The translations under genes were made by a program, and so were the position numbers. 64,000 nucleotides of DNA, from assembly GCF_013410665.1 (NCBI RefSeq), contig NZ_JACCFM010000001.1, forward strand, positions 2,976,001 through 3,040,000, given 5' to 3'. This DNA is from Leifsonia psychrotolerans. Its GTDB lineage: Bacteria; Actinomycetota; Actinomycetes; Actinomycetales; Microbacteriaceae. Below, one piece after another: positions 16,753-25,017 of this stretch. The notes under the pieces were generated by a model. That model was not told the DNA's origin and searched no databases. It saw only the letters and a list, made by a program, of their open reading frames with translations. Each line of letters starts with the position of its first letter. Position 1 is the stretch's first letter.

Positions 16753-18141
16753 TTAGAGCGCCGCTGCGCGCTCGACGGACGCGAGCGACTGTGCCAGATC
16801 GTCAGCATCCGTCGCCCAATTACTCACCGACACCCGCAGCACGGCCCGGTCATGCCAGCGCGAGCCTGACATCCAGGTGACGCCGTCGGCCAGCACCCGG
16901 GCCGTCACCTGCTGAGTGCGCGCATCATCGCCGAAACTCACACAGACCTGAGTGAAATCAACCTCATTCAGCACCTCGGCTCCGGGAATGCGGTCAAACC
17001 CCTCGGCAAGGGTGCGCGCGTGAGTCGCCAACCGCTCGACCAGATCGATGGCACCCGCGCGACCGAGACTACGCAGGGCCGCCCATACCGGCACGCCGCG
17101 GGCACGCCGCGAGAGCTCGGGCACCCGCTCGAACGGGTCACCGGGCCCCGCGTCATCCGTCGGAAGATAGCTGGTGTGCACGCCGAAAGTGCCGCGCACG
17201 CTCGCGGGCCGGGCCACGATCGCCATACCGCAGTCGTAGGGCACGTTGAGTGTTTTGTGCCCGTCGGTCGCCCAGGAATCCGCGGTGGCGAGGCCATCGA
17301 GCTGCTGCCGAAAGCGTGGGCTCACCGCCGCCCACAACCCGAATGCACCGTCAACGTGCGCCCAGGCTCCACGGCCGTGCGCGACCTCGATCGCGGCGCG
17401 CATCGGGTCGAATGCGCCCGAGTGCAGGTTGCCGGCCTGCAGGCACACGATGGCCGGGGAGCCCGCGGTGCCAGTGGCATCCATTGCGGCCGCCAAAGTA
17501 TCGGGCAAAATGCGCCCCTGCGCATCGACATCAACGACGATCGGGGCGCCGAGGCCGAGATAGCGCAGGGTCAGATCGATCACGTCGTGCCGTTCGGCCC
17601 CGACATACACCCGGATGCGCGGGGCCCCACACAGCCCGTTCTGCGCCAGATCCCAGCCGACGCGGGCCAGCTGCTCATGCCGGGCCGCGGCCAAACCGAC
17701 GAAGTTTGCCATGGTCGCCCCGGTCGTGAAACCGACATCGGAGCCGGGCGGCAGGCCGAGAAGGTCAAGCAGCCAGCCGGCCGCGGCTTCCTCGGCGGCG
17801 GCGGTAGCGGGGGTCGCCAGACGCATTCCGGCGTTCTGATCCCACGCGCTGACCAGCCAGTCGGCACCCAATGCAGCGGGCAGTGTGCCCCCAACCACCC
17901 AGCCAAAGAAGCGGCCGGATTGCATGGCCATCAGGCCGGGCTCGGCCAGTGCGGCGAGCTCGTCAATGACCGTAACCGGGTCAGTCGGTTGCTCGGGCAA
18001 CGGTGCCGCAAATCCGGCGAGCAGATCGTCGGCACTCAGTCGAGGCCCCACCGGGCGGATGGGCACCGAGTCGAGCCACTCTAGCGCGTGGGTGCGGGCC
18101 CGAGTCAGTGCCGCGTCGTAGTCATTCGCATGAGTTGACAT
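16753..18141 (-). CDS. PLP-dependent amino-acid decarboxylase (group II)
   Basis: 462 residues, aromatic-L-amino-acid/glutamate decarboxylase family, fold-type I. The PLP lysine lies in ATDGHKTLNVPYDCG near residue 297, and HVDGAFGLWA upstream supplies the aspartate that contacts the pyridine nitrogen. Cytosolic enzyme that would release CO2 from an amino acid to give an amine; the substrate is not determinable, and some relatives act as aldolases or transaminase-like enzymes. ATG start near TTGACATTTGC; no partner gene in the same operon is obvious. Confidence 0.85.
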   Translation of the reverse strand: MSTHANDYDAALTRARTHALEWLDSVPIRPVGPRLSADDLLAGFAAPLPEQPTDPVTVIDELAALAEPGLMAMQSGRFFGWVVGGTLPAALGADWLVSAWDQNAGMRLATPATAAAEEAAAGWLLDLLGLPPGSDVGFTTGATMANFVGLAAARHEQLARVGWDLAQNGLCGAPRIRVYVGAERHDVIDLTLRYLGLGAPIVVDVDAQGRILPDTLAAAMDATGTAGSPAIVCLQAGNLHSGAFDPMRAAIEVAHGRGAWAHVDGAFGLWAAVSPRFRQQLDGLATADSWATDGHKTLNVPYDCGMAIVARPASVRGTFGVHTSYLPTDDAGPGDPFERVPELSRRARGVPVWAALRSLGRAGAIDLVERLATHARTLAEGFDRIPGAEVLNEVDFTQVCVSFGDDARTQQVTARVLADGVTWMSGSRWHDRAVLRVSVSNWATDADDLAQSLASVERAAAL

Positions 18142-18215
18142 TTGCTCATGTTAGCGCGGTGGGCCGACCTTCCGTCGCGGTGTGCGGCCCGATTCCTCGC
18201 CGACCTCGCCCGTTC

Positions 18216-18253
18216 CGGTCGAGTTCGACCGGCACGCCGGAGCAACTCGACCG
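18216..18253. repeat. 38-bp hairpin repeat, copy 1
   Basis: Inverted repeat with arms CGGTCGAGTT and AACTCGACCG and an 18-base centre containing GGCACGCCGGA. A copy of the same length and layout is at 36905-36942. Confidence 0.75.
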
Positions 18254-18286
18254 CAGCAGGGAAACTCGCCACCACAACTGGCAGCA

Positions 18287-19795
18287 TCAGTTGATGCAGG
18301 CACCCGCCGCAAAACTCTGAGCCGGGTCGTTGGGCGCTGGGGCGGATGTCGGTGTTGGAGACTCGGCCGGCGGCGCCGAATCAGTCGAGGTTTCCCCTGA
18401 TGAGCTCGTGATTGATGGAGTATCGCCGGGGGCCGGACTGCTCGGGGTGGCGATCTGGAGGCCGTCGGTGCCGAGCACCAACGTGACGCCCGTCACCGAC
18501 GCCGACGCCAGCACCAGAGCGCCGGGCACGTACGCGGCCAGCGCCTTCGCCTGAGATTCCTGCCCGACCGGGTATTCGATCGTCGTTGTGGTCGTGGTGT
18601 CAGCCGACCCGGCCACGCCCGTCTTAAAGCCGAGCCCGGCCAGCCTTGCCGTGCCAGCGGTGGCTGCGCCATCCGTCTCGCCGCCGTTCAGCACGGTCAC
18701 GGTCACATCCGTCACGGATGCCGCTTTCGCCGTCGTGTACGCCGACGACGGGCCGATCACGCGAGCGATGAAGTCAGGCATTGCCGCCGTGTCGATCTCG
18801 ACAATCGATACATCCTGTCCGTCGACGGTAATGGTGGGGGTTCCCAACGTCGGGATCGTGGCCGTCGTGATGTTATCGGCGCTCAGCCCATGCATCTGCA
18901 GAGCGAGGTCGAGCAGGTTGAGTCCAGGATCGGTCTCAATCGACGAACTCACCGCGTCAAGCACGTTTTGCAGCTTCATCGGGTTCAGGAGCGTTCCAGC
19001 CGAGAGAATCTGGCGGGCTTCCACCGACAGAAAATACTGCTGGCGCACCTCACGGTCGAGGTCGCCGTTCGGCAGGCCGTGCCGTTGGCGCACGAAGGCC
19101 AGGGCCTGCTGCGCATTCAGTGTCGACACACCGGCGGGCAGGTTCACCGTCGAATACGGGTCATTAACGGCCTCATTAAGACAGACCTGTACCGGACCGA
19201 GTGCCTGCACAATGTTGTAGAAGCCGAGCATCGAAACCCGCACGAAGTGGTCGATGGTCAGCCCCGAGACGTTCTGGATCGTCTGGATCAGCAGTTGGGC
19301 TCCGCCGGCGTCACCGCCACCGTTCTCGCTGCCGAGCGCGAACGCCGCGTTCAGTTTGTCCTGGCCAAATCCTGGGATGTCGACCCAGGAGTCACGCGGG
19401 AAAGAAATCAGGGTGGCCTTCTTGCCGTTGGCCGGCACGTGCAGCACCATCATGGTGTCGGTGTTTGTGCCGCCGCCGTCTTGCTGGGTTCCCAGCTGCG
19501 CCAGCTGCGCATCGGTGGCGCCGGCGGGCCGGTGATCGTCACCCACGAGCAGAATGTTCTGGTCGGAGCCATCGGCATCCGTCTTCGGCGCATTCTTATG
19601 CGTGATGGCGTCAATGTGGGTGATTCCCGAGACAAAGTGCTGGTAATTGTAGAAAACATAGCCACCGGTCACGAGCACCGCGACGATCACCAACACGGCC
19701 CCCCAGCGCAGCACAAGCCGCCCAGCAGAGGGGCGCTTGCGTCGACGCGTGCCCTGATCGGGCTGCCCCGGCGCGTCCGAAGGATCGAAAGTCAC
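18287..19795 (-). CDS. LytR-CpsA-Psr family cell-wall glycopolymer ligase
   Basis: 502 residues. Basic N-terminus, one TM helix (about residues 28-50), then the extracytoplasmic LCP domain with NILLVGDD, the Mg/pyrophosphate-binding DTMMVLHV and FPRDSWV, and VRQRHGLPNGDLDR. A LytR_C-type domain follows (VTVLNGGE near residue 365), and a Ser/Thr/Pro-rich tail ends the protein. LCP enzymes attach teichoic acid-like or arabinogalactan-type polymers to peptidoglycan from lipid carriers. In Microbacteriaceae the attached polymer is likely a teichoic-acid-like or polysaccharide polymer, which is inference. Confidence 0.92.
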   Translation of the reverse strand: MTFDPSDAPGQPDQGTRRRKRPSAGRLVLRWGAVLVIVAVLVTGGYVFYNYQHFVSGITHIDAITHKNAPKTDADGSDQNILLVGDDHRPAGATDAQLAQLGTQQDGGGTNTDTMMVLHVPANGKKATLISFPRDSWVDIPGFGQDKLNAAFALGSENGGGDAGGAQLLIQTIQNVSGLTIDHFVRVSMLGFYNIVQALGPVQVCLNEAVNDPYSTVNLPAGVSTLNAQQALAFVRQRHGLPNGDLDREVRQQYFLSVEARQILSAGTLLNPMKLQNVLDAVSSSIETDPGLNLLDLALQMHGLSADNITTATIPTLGTPTITVDGQDVSIVEIDTAAMPDFIARVIGPSSAYTTAKAASVTDVTVTVLNGGETDGAATAGTARLAGLGFKTGVAGSADTTTTTTIEYPVGQESQAKALAAYVPGALVLASASVTGVTLVLGTDGLQIATPSSPAPGDTPSITSSSGETSTDSAPPAESPTPTSAPAPNDPAQSFAAGACIN

Positions 19796-19819
19796 GCTTC
19801 AGAGTACGGATGCTCCGCT

Positions 19820-20410
19820 TCACTTCGGCTGAGAAAGCGTCTTTATCTGTAGATCTTCAGGCTTTCGTCGCGCACGATACGCGGCAACGTTCGCCCGGTT
19901 TCCGCAATTGCTCACATCGCAATAGCGTTTCGACCGGTTGCGAGAGACGTCGACCAGCACGGCCTCGCAGTCGGCGGCGGCACAGATGCGCATGCGTTCG
20001 CGCTCCCCGGTGCGAATCACGTCGACCCAGGCCATTGCCGCTTCCACCAGGATGCGGTCGGCGAATTGCCGCTCGGCGCTCGTTGCATGCAAGTGCCAGC
20101 CGGTCGCATCGTGACGCACCAGCTGCGGCAGGGCGCTCGTCGCGGTGAGGATCCCGTTGATCAGCTCGGCGACGCGTTCGTCATCGGTGGTAGTCCAGAG
20201 CGCGTGCAGCGGTTCCCGAATTGCGCGCACGGCAGTGAGGCCCTCGGGGGTCTGCGAGTGAGCACCCGTGAAGCCATGTCGTCGATAGAACGAATCGAGT
20301 TTCTCAAGTGAGTCCAGTTCGTCGCGGCCCGAGTCAGACAGCGCCGGCAACGTGTTCACCAACGCGGCCGTCGAGTGCAGTGCCGCTTCGACGTCATGAG
20401 TGAACAGCAC
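19820..20410 (-). CDS. CGNR zinc-finger regulator with ABATE domain
   Basis: 196 residues from GTG 20410, preferred because AGGAG stands 5 bases upstream and the family begins with an FTHD-type motif; the open frame extends to 20545 but the extra residues look non-coding. The N-terminal two-thirds is the ABATE stress-sensing-type domain, and the C-terminus is the CGNR zinc finger (CAAADC ... KRYCDVSNCGNRANVAAYR). The zinc finger suggests DNA binding. It is divergent from the EamA transporter gene 128 bases away, which it may regulate. Confidence 0.88.
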   Translation of the reverse strand: MLFTHDVEAALHSTAALVNTLPALSDSGRDELDSLEKLDSFYRRHGFTGAHSQTPEGLTAVRAIREPLHALWTTTDDERVAELINGILTATSALPQLVRHDATGWHLHATSAERQFADRILVEAAMAWVDVIRTGERERMRICAAADCEAVLVDVSRNRSKRYCDVSNCGNRANVAAYRARRKPEDLQIKTLSQPK

Positions 20411-20538
20411 GTTGACTCCTGACCTTACTCCGGATAGTGTCATGAGCATAACCCACGTGACTCGTGACAAACCACTGTATGCCTCGTTCTGCATGGAGCC
20501 ATTCTCGAAGCGGGTTCCGCAGCCGAAGGAGGAGTCCC

Positions 20539-21525
20539 GTGTCAACCAGCCGTGTGGGCGAAATCCGCCTCGGTTCCGGCGTCACCCTCTCGCTCATCGC
20601 GGCTGCGTCGTTTGGCATGAGCGGCCCGTTCGTCGCCACGCTGCTCGAGGCGGGCTGGTCGCCGTCGGCCGCCGTGCTCTGGCGCACGGCCGGTGCGGCC
20701 GTCGTACTTGTCATTCCCGCCATCCTGGCGCTCCGCGGGAGGTGGGCGCTGCTGCGCCGCAACGCCGGGATGATCCTCGCCTATGGAATCTTCGCGGTGC
20801 TCGCCTGCCAGTTGGCCTTCTACAGCGCCATCGAGCACATGTCGGTGAGCATCGCCATTTTGATTGAGTATCTCTCGCCGGTCTTTCTGGTGTTGTTCTT
20901 CTGGGCGCGCTCCCGCCGTCACCCGGGGGCATTCACGATCGTCGGCGCGATCGTTGCTCTCGTCGGATTGGTGCTCGTGCTCAACCTCACGGGCGACGTG
21001 ACGCCGAGCATGATCGGCGTGGCTTGGGCACTGCTGGCCTCATTCGGTTCCTGCATCTACTACGTCATTTCGGCACGGGCCGACAAGGAGTTGCCGCCGA
21101 TCGTGCTGGCCGCGGGTGCCATGATTGTGGCTTCGATTGCGCTGGTGCTGCTCGCCGTAGTCGGACTCACTCCCCTGCGTGCCACGTTCGGCGAGGTGGC
21201 ATTCCTCGGCACGAGCGTGTCGTGGTTGGTTCCCGCTGCGGTGATTTTGGGAATGTCGACAATTGCCGGATACCTGCTCGGCATCGCCGGCGCCTCGCGG
21301 CTCGGGAGCCGCCTCGCGTCATTTCTGGGCCTGACCGAAGTGCTGTTTGCCGTGATCATCGCCTGGCTGCTTCTCGGCGAGATTCCCGTGGCCATTCAAT
21401 TCGTCGGTGGTGCCCTGATTCTGACGGGTGTCGTGCTGGTGCGCGTGCACAAGGAGCGTGCATCCGAGAGCGATTCCCCACTCGCTCTGACCGAGACGAC
21501 GGATGCGCTCCAGCGCCTGGGTTGA
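20539..21525 (+). CDS. EamA/DMT-family transporter
   Basis: About 328 residues with roughly ten TM helices arranged as two EamA repeats (first about residues 10-140, second about 155-290), the usual drug/metabolite exporter layout. GTG 20539 is preferred over ATG 20464 because GGAGGAG lies directly before it and the TM repeat starts right after. RhtA/YddG-type relatives export amino acids or other small metabolites; the substrate is unknown. It is divergent from the CGNR regulator, a common pairing for regulated exporters. Confidence 0.88.
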   Translation: MSTSRVGEIRLGSGVTLSLIAAASFGMSGPFVATLLEAGWSPSAAVLWRTAGAAVVLVIPAILALRGRWALLRRNAGMILAYGIFAVLACQLAFYSAIEHMSVSIAILIEYLSPVFLVLFFWARSRRHPGAFTIVGAIVALVGLVLVLNLTGDVTPSMIGVAWALLASFGSCIYYVISARADKELPPIVLAAGAMIVASIALVLLAVVGLTPLRATFGEVAFLGTSVSWLVPAAVILGMSTIAGYLLGIAGASRLGSRLASFLGLTEVLFAVIIAWLLLGEIPVAIQFVGGALILTGVVLVRVHKERASESDSPLALTETTDALQRLG

Positions 21526-21793
21526 GGAATCGTCCATGTGTCGGGTTATCCTGTTCAACGTCTTCCTCGCGCATCGAGGGTCTGATCGATCGAAGGGTAG
21601 GTGAATGGCCATGGCCAGTCATAGTCCCTGCGCAGCTGTACGAGCGGCAGCGTAACCAGCCTCTGTCTTGGGCGTGGTTGCTGCCCGCGGTCAGCGTGCG
21701 CAGCAGTCACCATTCGCCACAACAGGGCCTGGCCTTGTTGCCCAGACAGGACGCGCCTTCCTCGACGAAGGCCCGCCGCCGGCAGGAATCAGC

Positions 21794-22852
21794 ATGACCA
21801 TCATCGATAACGGCGTCTACGTCAACGGACAGCGCACCGAAAACCCCAACACCCTGGAATCCACGTACGCCGCAACGCGCGACAGCGAGGGGATGGCCTG
21901 GATCGGCCTGTACCGGCCGAGTGCGGAGGTGTTGCATTCCCTCGCCGAGGAGTTTGGGTTGCATCCGCTCGCCGTCGAAGACGCCTTGAAGGGGCACCAG
22001 CGGGCGAAGGCCGAACGCTACGGCGACACCCTCTTCGTCGTGCTGCGGCCGGCCCGCTACGTCGATAAAGAGGAAGAGGTCGAGTTCGGCGAGCTGCATG
22101 TGTTTGTCGGCCCCGGCTTTGTGATCACGGTTCGGCACGCCGAATCCCCCGACCTCGTCTCGGTCCGTCGGCGTATGGAGTCGAACCCCGAGCTTCTGAG
22201 GCTTGGCCCGGAAGCCGTGCTCTACGCGATCATGGACGAGGTCGTCGACCAGTACAGCCCCGTCATCACGGGTATCGAGAACGATATCGACGAGATCGAA
22301 GACCAGCTTTTCGGTGGCGACACCGAGGTCAGCCGGCGCATCTACTCGCTCCTGGGCGAGGTCACCGCCTTCCAGCGGGCGGTGCGCCCGCTGGTCGGCA
22401 TCCTCGAGGCGCTACGTCGCGGTTCGAGCAAGTACAACGTCGACGAAGAGCTGCAGCGGTCGCTGCGCGACGTGCTCGACCACGTGTTGCGTATCAATGA
22501 GCACGCCGACAACTTTCGGATGCTGCTCCAAAATGCGCTCACCGTGCACTCGACCCTCACCTCGCAGCGGCAGAACGAAGAGATGCGCCTTCTGTCTGAG
22601 GCGAGCCTTGAGCAGAACGAAGAGACCAAGCGGCTCTCCGAAACGAGTCTGGCGCAGAATGAAGAGGTCAAGAAGATCTCGAGTTGGGCCGCAATCCTGT
22701 TCGGCCCCACTCTCATCGGCACCGTCTACGGAATGAACTTCGACAACATGCCCGAGTTGCACTGGGAGTTCGGCTACCCGATGGCGGTGGGCGCGATGGT
22801 GCTGAGTGGCACGGTCCTCTGGGGCATCTTCAGAAAGAACAAGTGGCTGTAG
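21794..22852 (+). CDS. corA: CorA-family Mg2+/Co2+ transporter
   Basis: 352 residues from ATG 21794 (AGGAATC before it; the longer frame from 21668 lacks conserved residues). A large N-terminal cytoplasmic alpha/beta domain, a long stalk helix with repeated EQNEE/QNEE segments near residues 265-295, and two C-terminal TM helices with the signature GMN (YGMNFDNMPE, about residue 315) between them. CorA forms pentameric channels for Mg2+ that close on binding of cytosolic Mg2+. The 268 bases upstream show no convincing regulatory RNA. Confidence 0.92.
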   Translation: MTIIDNGVYVNGQRTENPNTLESTYAATRDSEGMAWIGLYRPSAEVLHSLAEEFGLHPLAVEDALKGHQRAKAERYGDTLFVVLRPARYVDKEEEVEFGELHVFVGPGFVITVRHAESPDLVSVRRRMESNPELLRLGPEAVLYAIMDEVVDQYSPVITGIENDIDEIEDQLFGGDTEVSRRIYSLLGEVTAFQRAVRPLVGILEALRRGSSKYNVDEELQRSLRDVLDHVLRINEHADNFRMLLQNALTVHSTLTSQRQNEEMRLLSEASLEQNEETKRLSETSLAQNEEVKKISSWAAILFGPTLIGTVYGMNFDNMPELHWEFGYPMAVGAMVLSGTVLWGIFRKNKWL

Positions 22853-22880
22853 CACGCCACTTCTCCTCCTGCCCCGTTGA

Positions 22881-22909
22881 TTGAGGAGGCCCGCCAGAGC
22901 CGCCTCAAA
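22881..22909. repeat. TTGAGGAGGC hairpin downstream of corA
   Basis: Inverted repeat TTGAGGAGGC ... GCCGCCTCAA just after the corA stop. It may be a terminator without a T-tract, or a dispersed intergenic element. Confidence 0.4.
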
Positions 22910-22954
22910 CCCCGTAAGCCAGTCTCAAAGCCCGTGCATTCGTTGTCCGTGCCG

Positions 22955-23013
22955 GTGAGGTCGCGCAAATGACCCTTCGCGAGCTCGTGGAAGGGTCATT
23001 TGCGCCACCTCAC
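22955..23013. repeat. 59-bp palindromic intergenic repeat, copy 2
   Basis: Same length and layout as 11735-11793: arms beginning GTGAGGTCGCGCAAATGAC and ending ACCTCAC. Here it sits between corA (plus) and tRNA-Leu (minus), again a convergent junction. Confidence 0.85.
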
Positions 23014-23073
23014 ACCACGCGACCGTTGGAACCGTTAGAGACGGATGCCGCCCGCTCGCGCGTGCGCCACAGC

Positions 23074-23103
23074 AAAAGGCCCCCGATTGCTCGGGGGCCT
23101 TTT
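23074..23103 (-). terminator. Intrinsic terminator of tRNA-Leu
   Basis: Symmetric hairpin AAAAGGCCCCC ... GGGGGCCTTTT with a 7-base loop, located about 35 bases past the 3' end of tRNA-Leu on the minus strand. The T-run follows in that direction, though the A/T ends make it usable both ways. Confidence 0.85.
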
Positions 23104-23136
23104 GTGTGAGTTGGTTGGCGCCAACTCATATTCGCG

Positions 23137-23220
23137 TGCGCGAGGGGGGACTTGAACCCCCACGCCCTTTCGAGCACTGGCACCTGAAGCCAGCGCGTCT
23201 GCCAATTCCGCCACTCGCGC
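23137..23220 (-). tRNA. tRNA-Leu (anticodon CAG)
   Basis: 84 nt including the discriminator A. Read on the minus strand: acceptor GCGCGAG pairs with CTCGCGC, the D-arm is GGCGGAATTGGCAGACG, the anticodon loop reads CTTCAGG, a long class II variable arm follows, then GGGGGTTCAAGTCCCCC for the T arm. No CCA is encoded. Type II tRNA for CUG. Confidence 0.97.
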
Positions 23221-23416
23221 GAACTTGGAAATGCTAACACCTTCACGCCCCCTGACGCCATTCGAGGCGTCGGCGGGGAGTGTCGCGCGCGACTGCACCG
23301 GCCGTGTCGCGCGGGGAAAAGCGGTGAGCGTCTGCGTGGCGCAACCCACAGCATCCGCCCGATTTCAACACCGACACCCCGCGCGGCCACGCGTCTTCGC
23401 ACGCTCGAGGGAGAGC

Positions 23417-23492
23417 GAAAACAGGCCAATTTGTGCATTCGTGAGCCAGAGCAGGCCTGATTGCGCACGGGTGACCCGCCTTGCCTGTTTTC
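23417..23492. repeat. Inverted repeat with internal direct repeat upstream of fhaA
   Basis: Outer arms GAAAACAGGC and GCCTGTTTTC are perfect. Inside lie two similar segments, CAGGCCAATTTGTGCA and CAGGCCTGATTGCGCA. The remainder of 23221-23652 (before fhaA) shows no gene; it presumably contains the promoter of the fhaA operon. Confidence 0.6.
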
Positions 23493-23652
23493 GGTCCGTC
23501 CGCGTGCCGAATTGAGCGACGCCCCTTCTATCACCACCCGGCACACAGCGTTACCCCCGTAGGATGACATTTCGTGCGCTCGCCCCCTACAGGCGAGTAT
23601 CACTCGAGACAAGTAACATGCTCATAGCCAAACGGACCGGATCGGGAGACCT

Positions 23653-24411
23653 GTGGGCATTCTGGATAACTTTGAAAAAGGCTTGGAGCGCGCCGTCAAC
23701 GGCGCATTCGCCAAGACCTTTAAATCGGGCCTGCAGCCCGTGGAGATCACCTCCGCTCTGCGTCGCGAGCTCGACACCAAAGCGGCGGTCGTTTCCCGCG
23801 ACCGCATCCTCGCGCCCAACCGTTTTGTGGTGCGCATGGCGCCGGCCGACTTTCAACGTATGAACGGCCTCGGCGCGGCCCTCACCGACGAACTGACCCA
23901 GCTCGTTGCTCAGCACGCCACCTCGCAGCGCTATCAATTCGCCGGCGGCCTGTCGATCGTGCTCACCGCCGACCCCGGTCTCTCCGAGGGAATGGTGCAG
24001 ATCGATTCCAGCACCGTGCAGGGGGGCGTCTCGTGGACCCCGGTGGTCGACATCAACGGCAAGCGCTACCCACTGACGAAGTCGCGCACCGTGATTGGCC
24101 GTGGCAGCGACGCCGATATCACCATCGATGACACCGGCACCTCCCGCCGGCACGTAGAAATCATCTGGGATGGCAACCGCGCCCAAGTGCGAGACCTGGG
24201 CTCCACCAACGGCTCCCAGCTGAACGGTGTTCCCGTCAAGCAGGCCATTCTTGAGCCCGATTCCACCGTCACCATCGGGCGCACCACCATCGTGTTCCGT
24301 GTCGTCCCGCAGTCGACATCCGCCTCGCAGCAGCCCGCCGCGCCCGCCGCGCACGTCACGCCGCCCGCCGACCGCCCTGACATGGGCGGATTCTGGGGGC
24401 CTTCCGCATGA
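23653..24411 (+). CDS. fhaA: FhaA, FHA-domain regulator of cell-wall synthesis
   Basis: 252 residues. N-terminal DUF3662 domain (GILDNFEKGLERAVNGAF) occupies the first about 115 residues, and a C-terminal FHA domain has GRGSDADI, TSRRHVEI and STNGSQLNG motifs. In mycobacteria FhaA binds phosphorylated MurJ pseudokinase partner MviN and moderates peptidoglycan synthesis. GTG start behind GGGAGACCT. It opens the conserved fhaA-fhaB-pstP-rodA-pbpA-pknA-pknB cluster and overlaps fhaB by 4 bases. Confidence 0.95.
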   Translation: MGILDNFEKGLERAVNGAFAKTFKSGLQPVEITSALRRELDTKAAVVSRDRILAPNRFVVRMAPADFQRMNGLGAALTDELTQLVAQHATSQRYQFAGGLSIVLTADPGLSEGMVQIDSSTVQGGVSWTPVVDINGKRYPLTKSRTVIGRGSDADITIDDTGTSRRHVEIIWDGNRAQVRDLGSTNGSQLNGVPVKQAILEPDSTVTIGRTTIVFRVVPQSTSASQQPAAPAAHVTPPADRPDMGGFWGPSA

Positions 24412-25013
24412 GCGTCAGTGAACTTACCCTTCTCGTGCTGCGCCTGGGTTTTCTCCTGGTGCTGTGGCTGTTCGTCTTCGGCATCGTGTACGCCCTCCGC
24501 AGTGACTTGTTCGGCCGCCGGGTGCGCAAATTGCCCACGGATGCCGCGGCTCTCCCTCACCCGGCCGCTCCCGTCATGCCCGTTGCCGCCCACGCCCCGG
24601 TGCCGGCAGCGGCGGCGTACACCGAACCGACCCTCGTTCCTGCACCGAGCCTGGGCGGCTTGGCCGGCCTCACCGCCGCCGCCGCCGGCGCTGGTGCACC
24701 CGGCGAGAAGGCGACCTCACAGAACGCCACTCGCCTCGTGATCACCTCGGGCCCCAAGGTGGGCACCGAATTCCCGCTGAGCTCCGAGTCGATCACGATC
24801 GGCCGTTCGAGCGATTCCAGCCTCGTGATCCGTGACGACTACACCTCCACTCATCACGCCCGGCTGATGCTGTGGAACGGGGAATGGATGATCCAAGACC
24901 TCGATTCCACCAACGGCACGTTTCTTGACGGCGTCCGCGTCGCCGTGCCGACCCCGGTGCCATTGAACGCCGCGGTGAAAATCGGCGCGACGACGTTCGA
25001 GCTTCGGCGGTAG
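24408..25013 (+). CDS. fhaB: FhaB (FipA-like), membrane FHA protein
   Basis: 201 residues. One N-terminal TM helix (residues about 4-28), an Ala/Pro-rich linker, and a C-terminal FHA domain with IGRSSDSSL, STHHARL and STNGTFLDG. FhaB/FipA links Ser/Thr kinase signalling with FtsZ and FtsQ in mycobacteria. ATG overlaps the fhaA stop (ATGA). Its FHA domain would read phosphothreonines made by the downstream PknA/PknB. Confidence 0.95.
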   Translation: MSVSELTLLVLRLGFLLVLWLFVFGIVYALRSDLFGRRVRKLPTDAAALPHPAAPVMPVAAHAPVPAAAAYTEPTLVPAPSLGGLAGLTAAAAGAGAPGEKATSQNATRLVITSGPKVGTEFPLSSESITIGRSSDSSLVIRDDYTSTHHARLMLWNGEWMIQDLDSTNGTFLDGVRVAVPTPVPLNAAVKIGATTFELRR

Positions 25014-25017
25014 GTGC

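Noticed and set aside
17020..18084. 354-codon plus-strand open frame
   Set aside because: Antisense to the PLP decarboxylase, with no domain and Arg/Gly/His-rich composition.
21526..21793. Mg2+-responsive leader before corA
   Set aside because: I saw no M-box-like conserved core or strong terminator pair; the segment has only weak local pairing.
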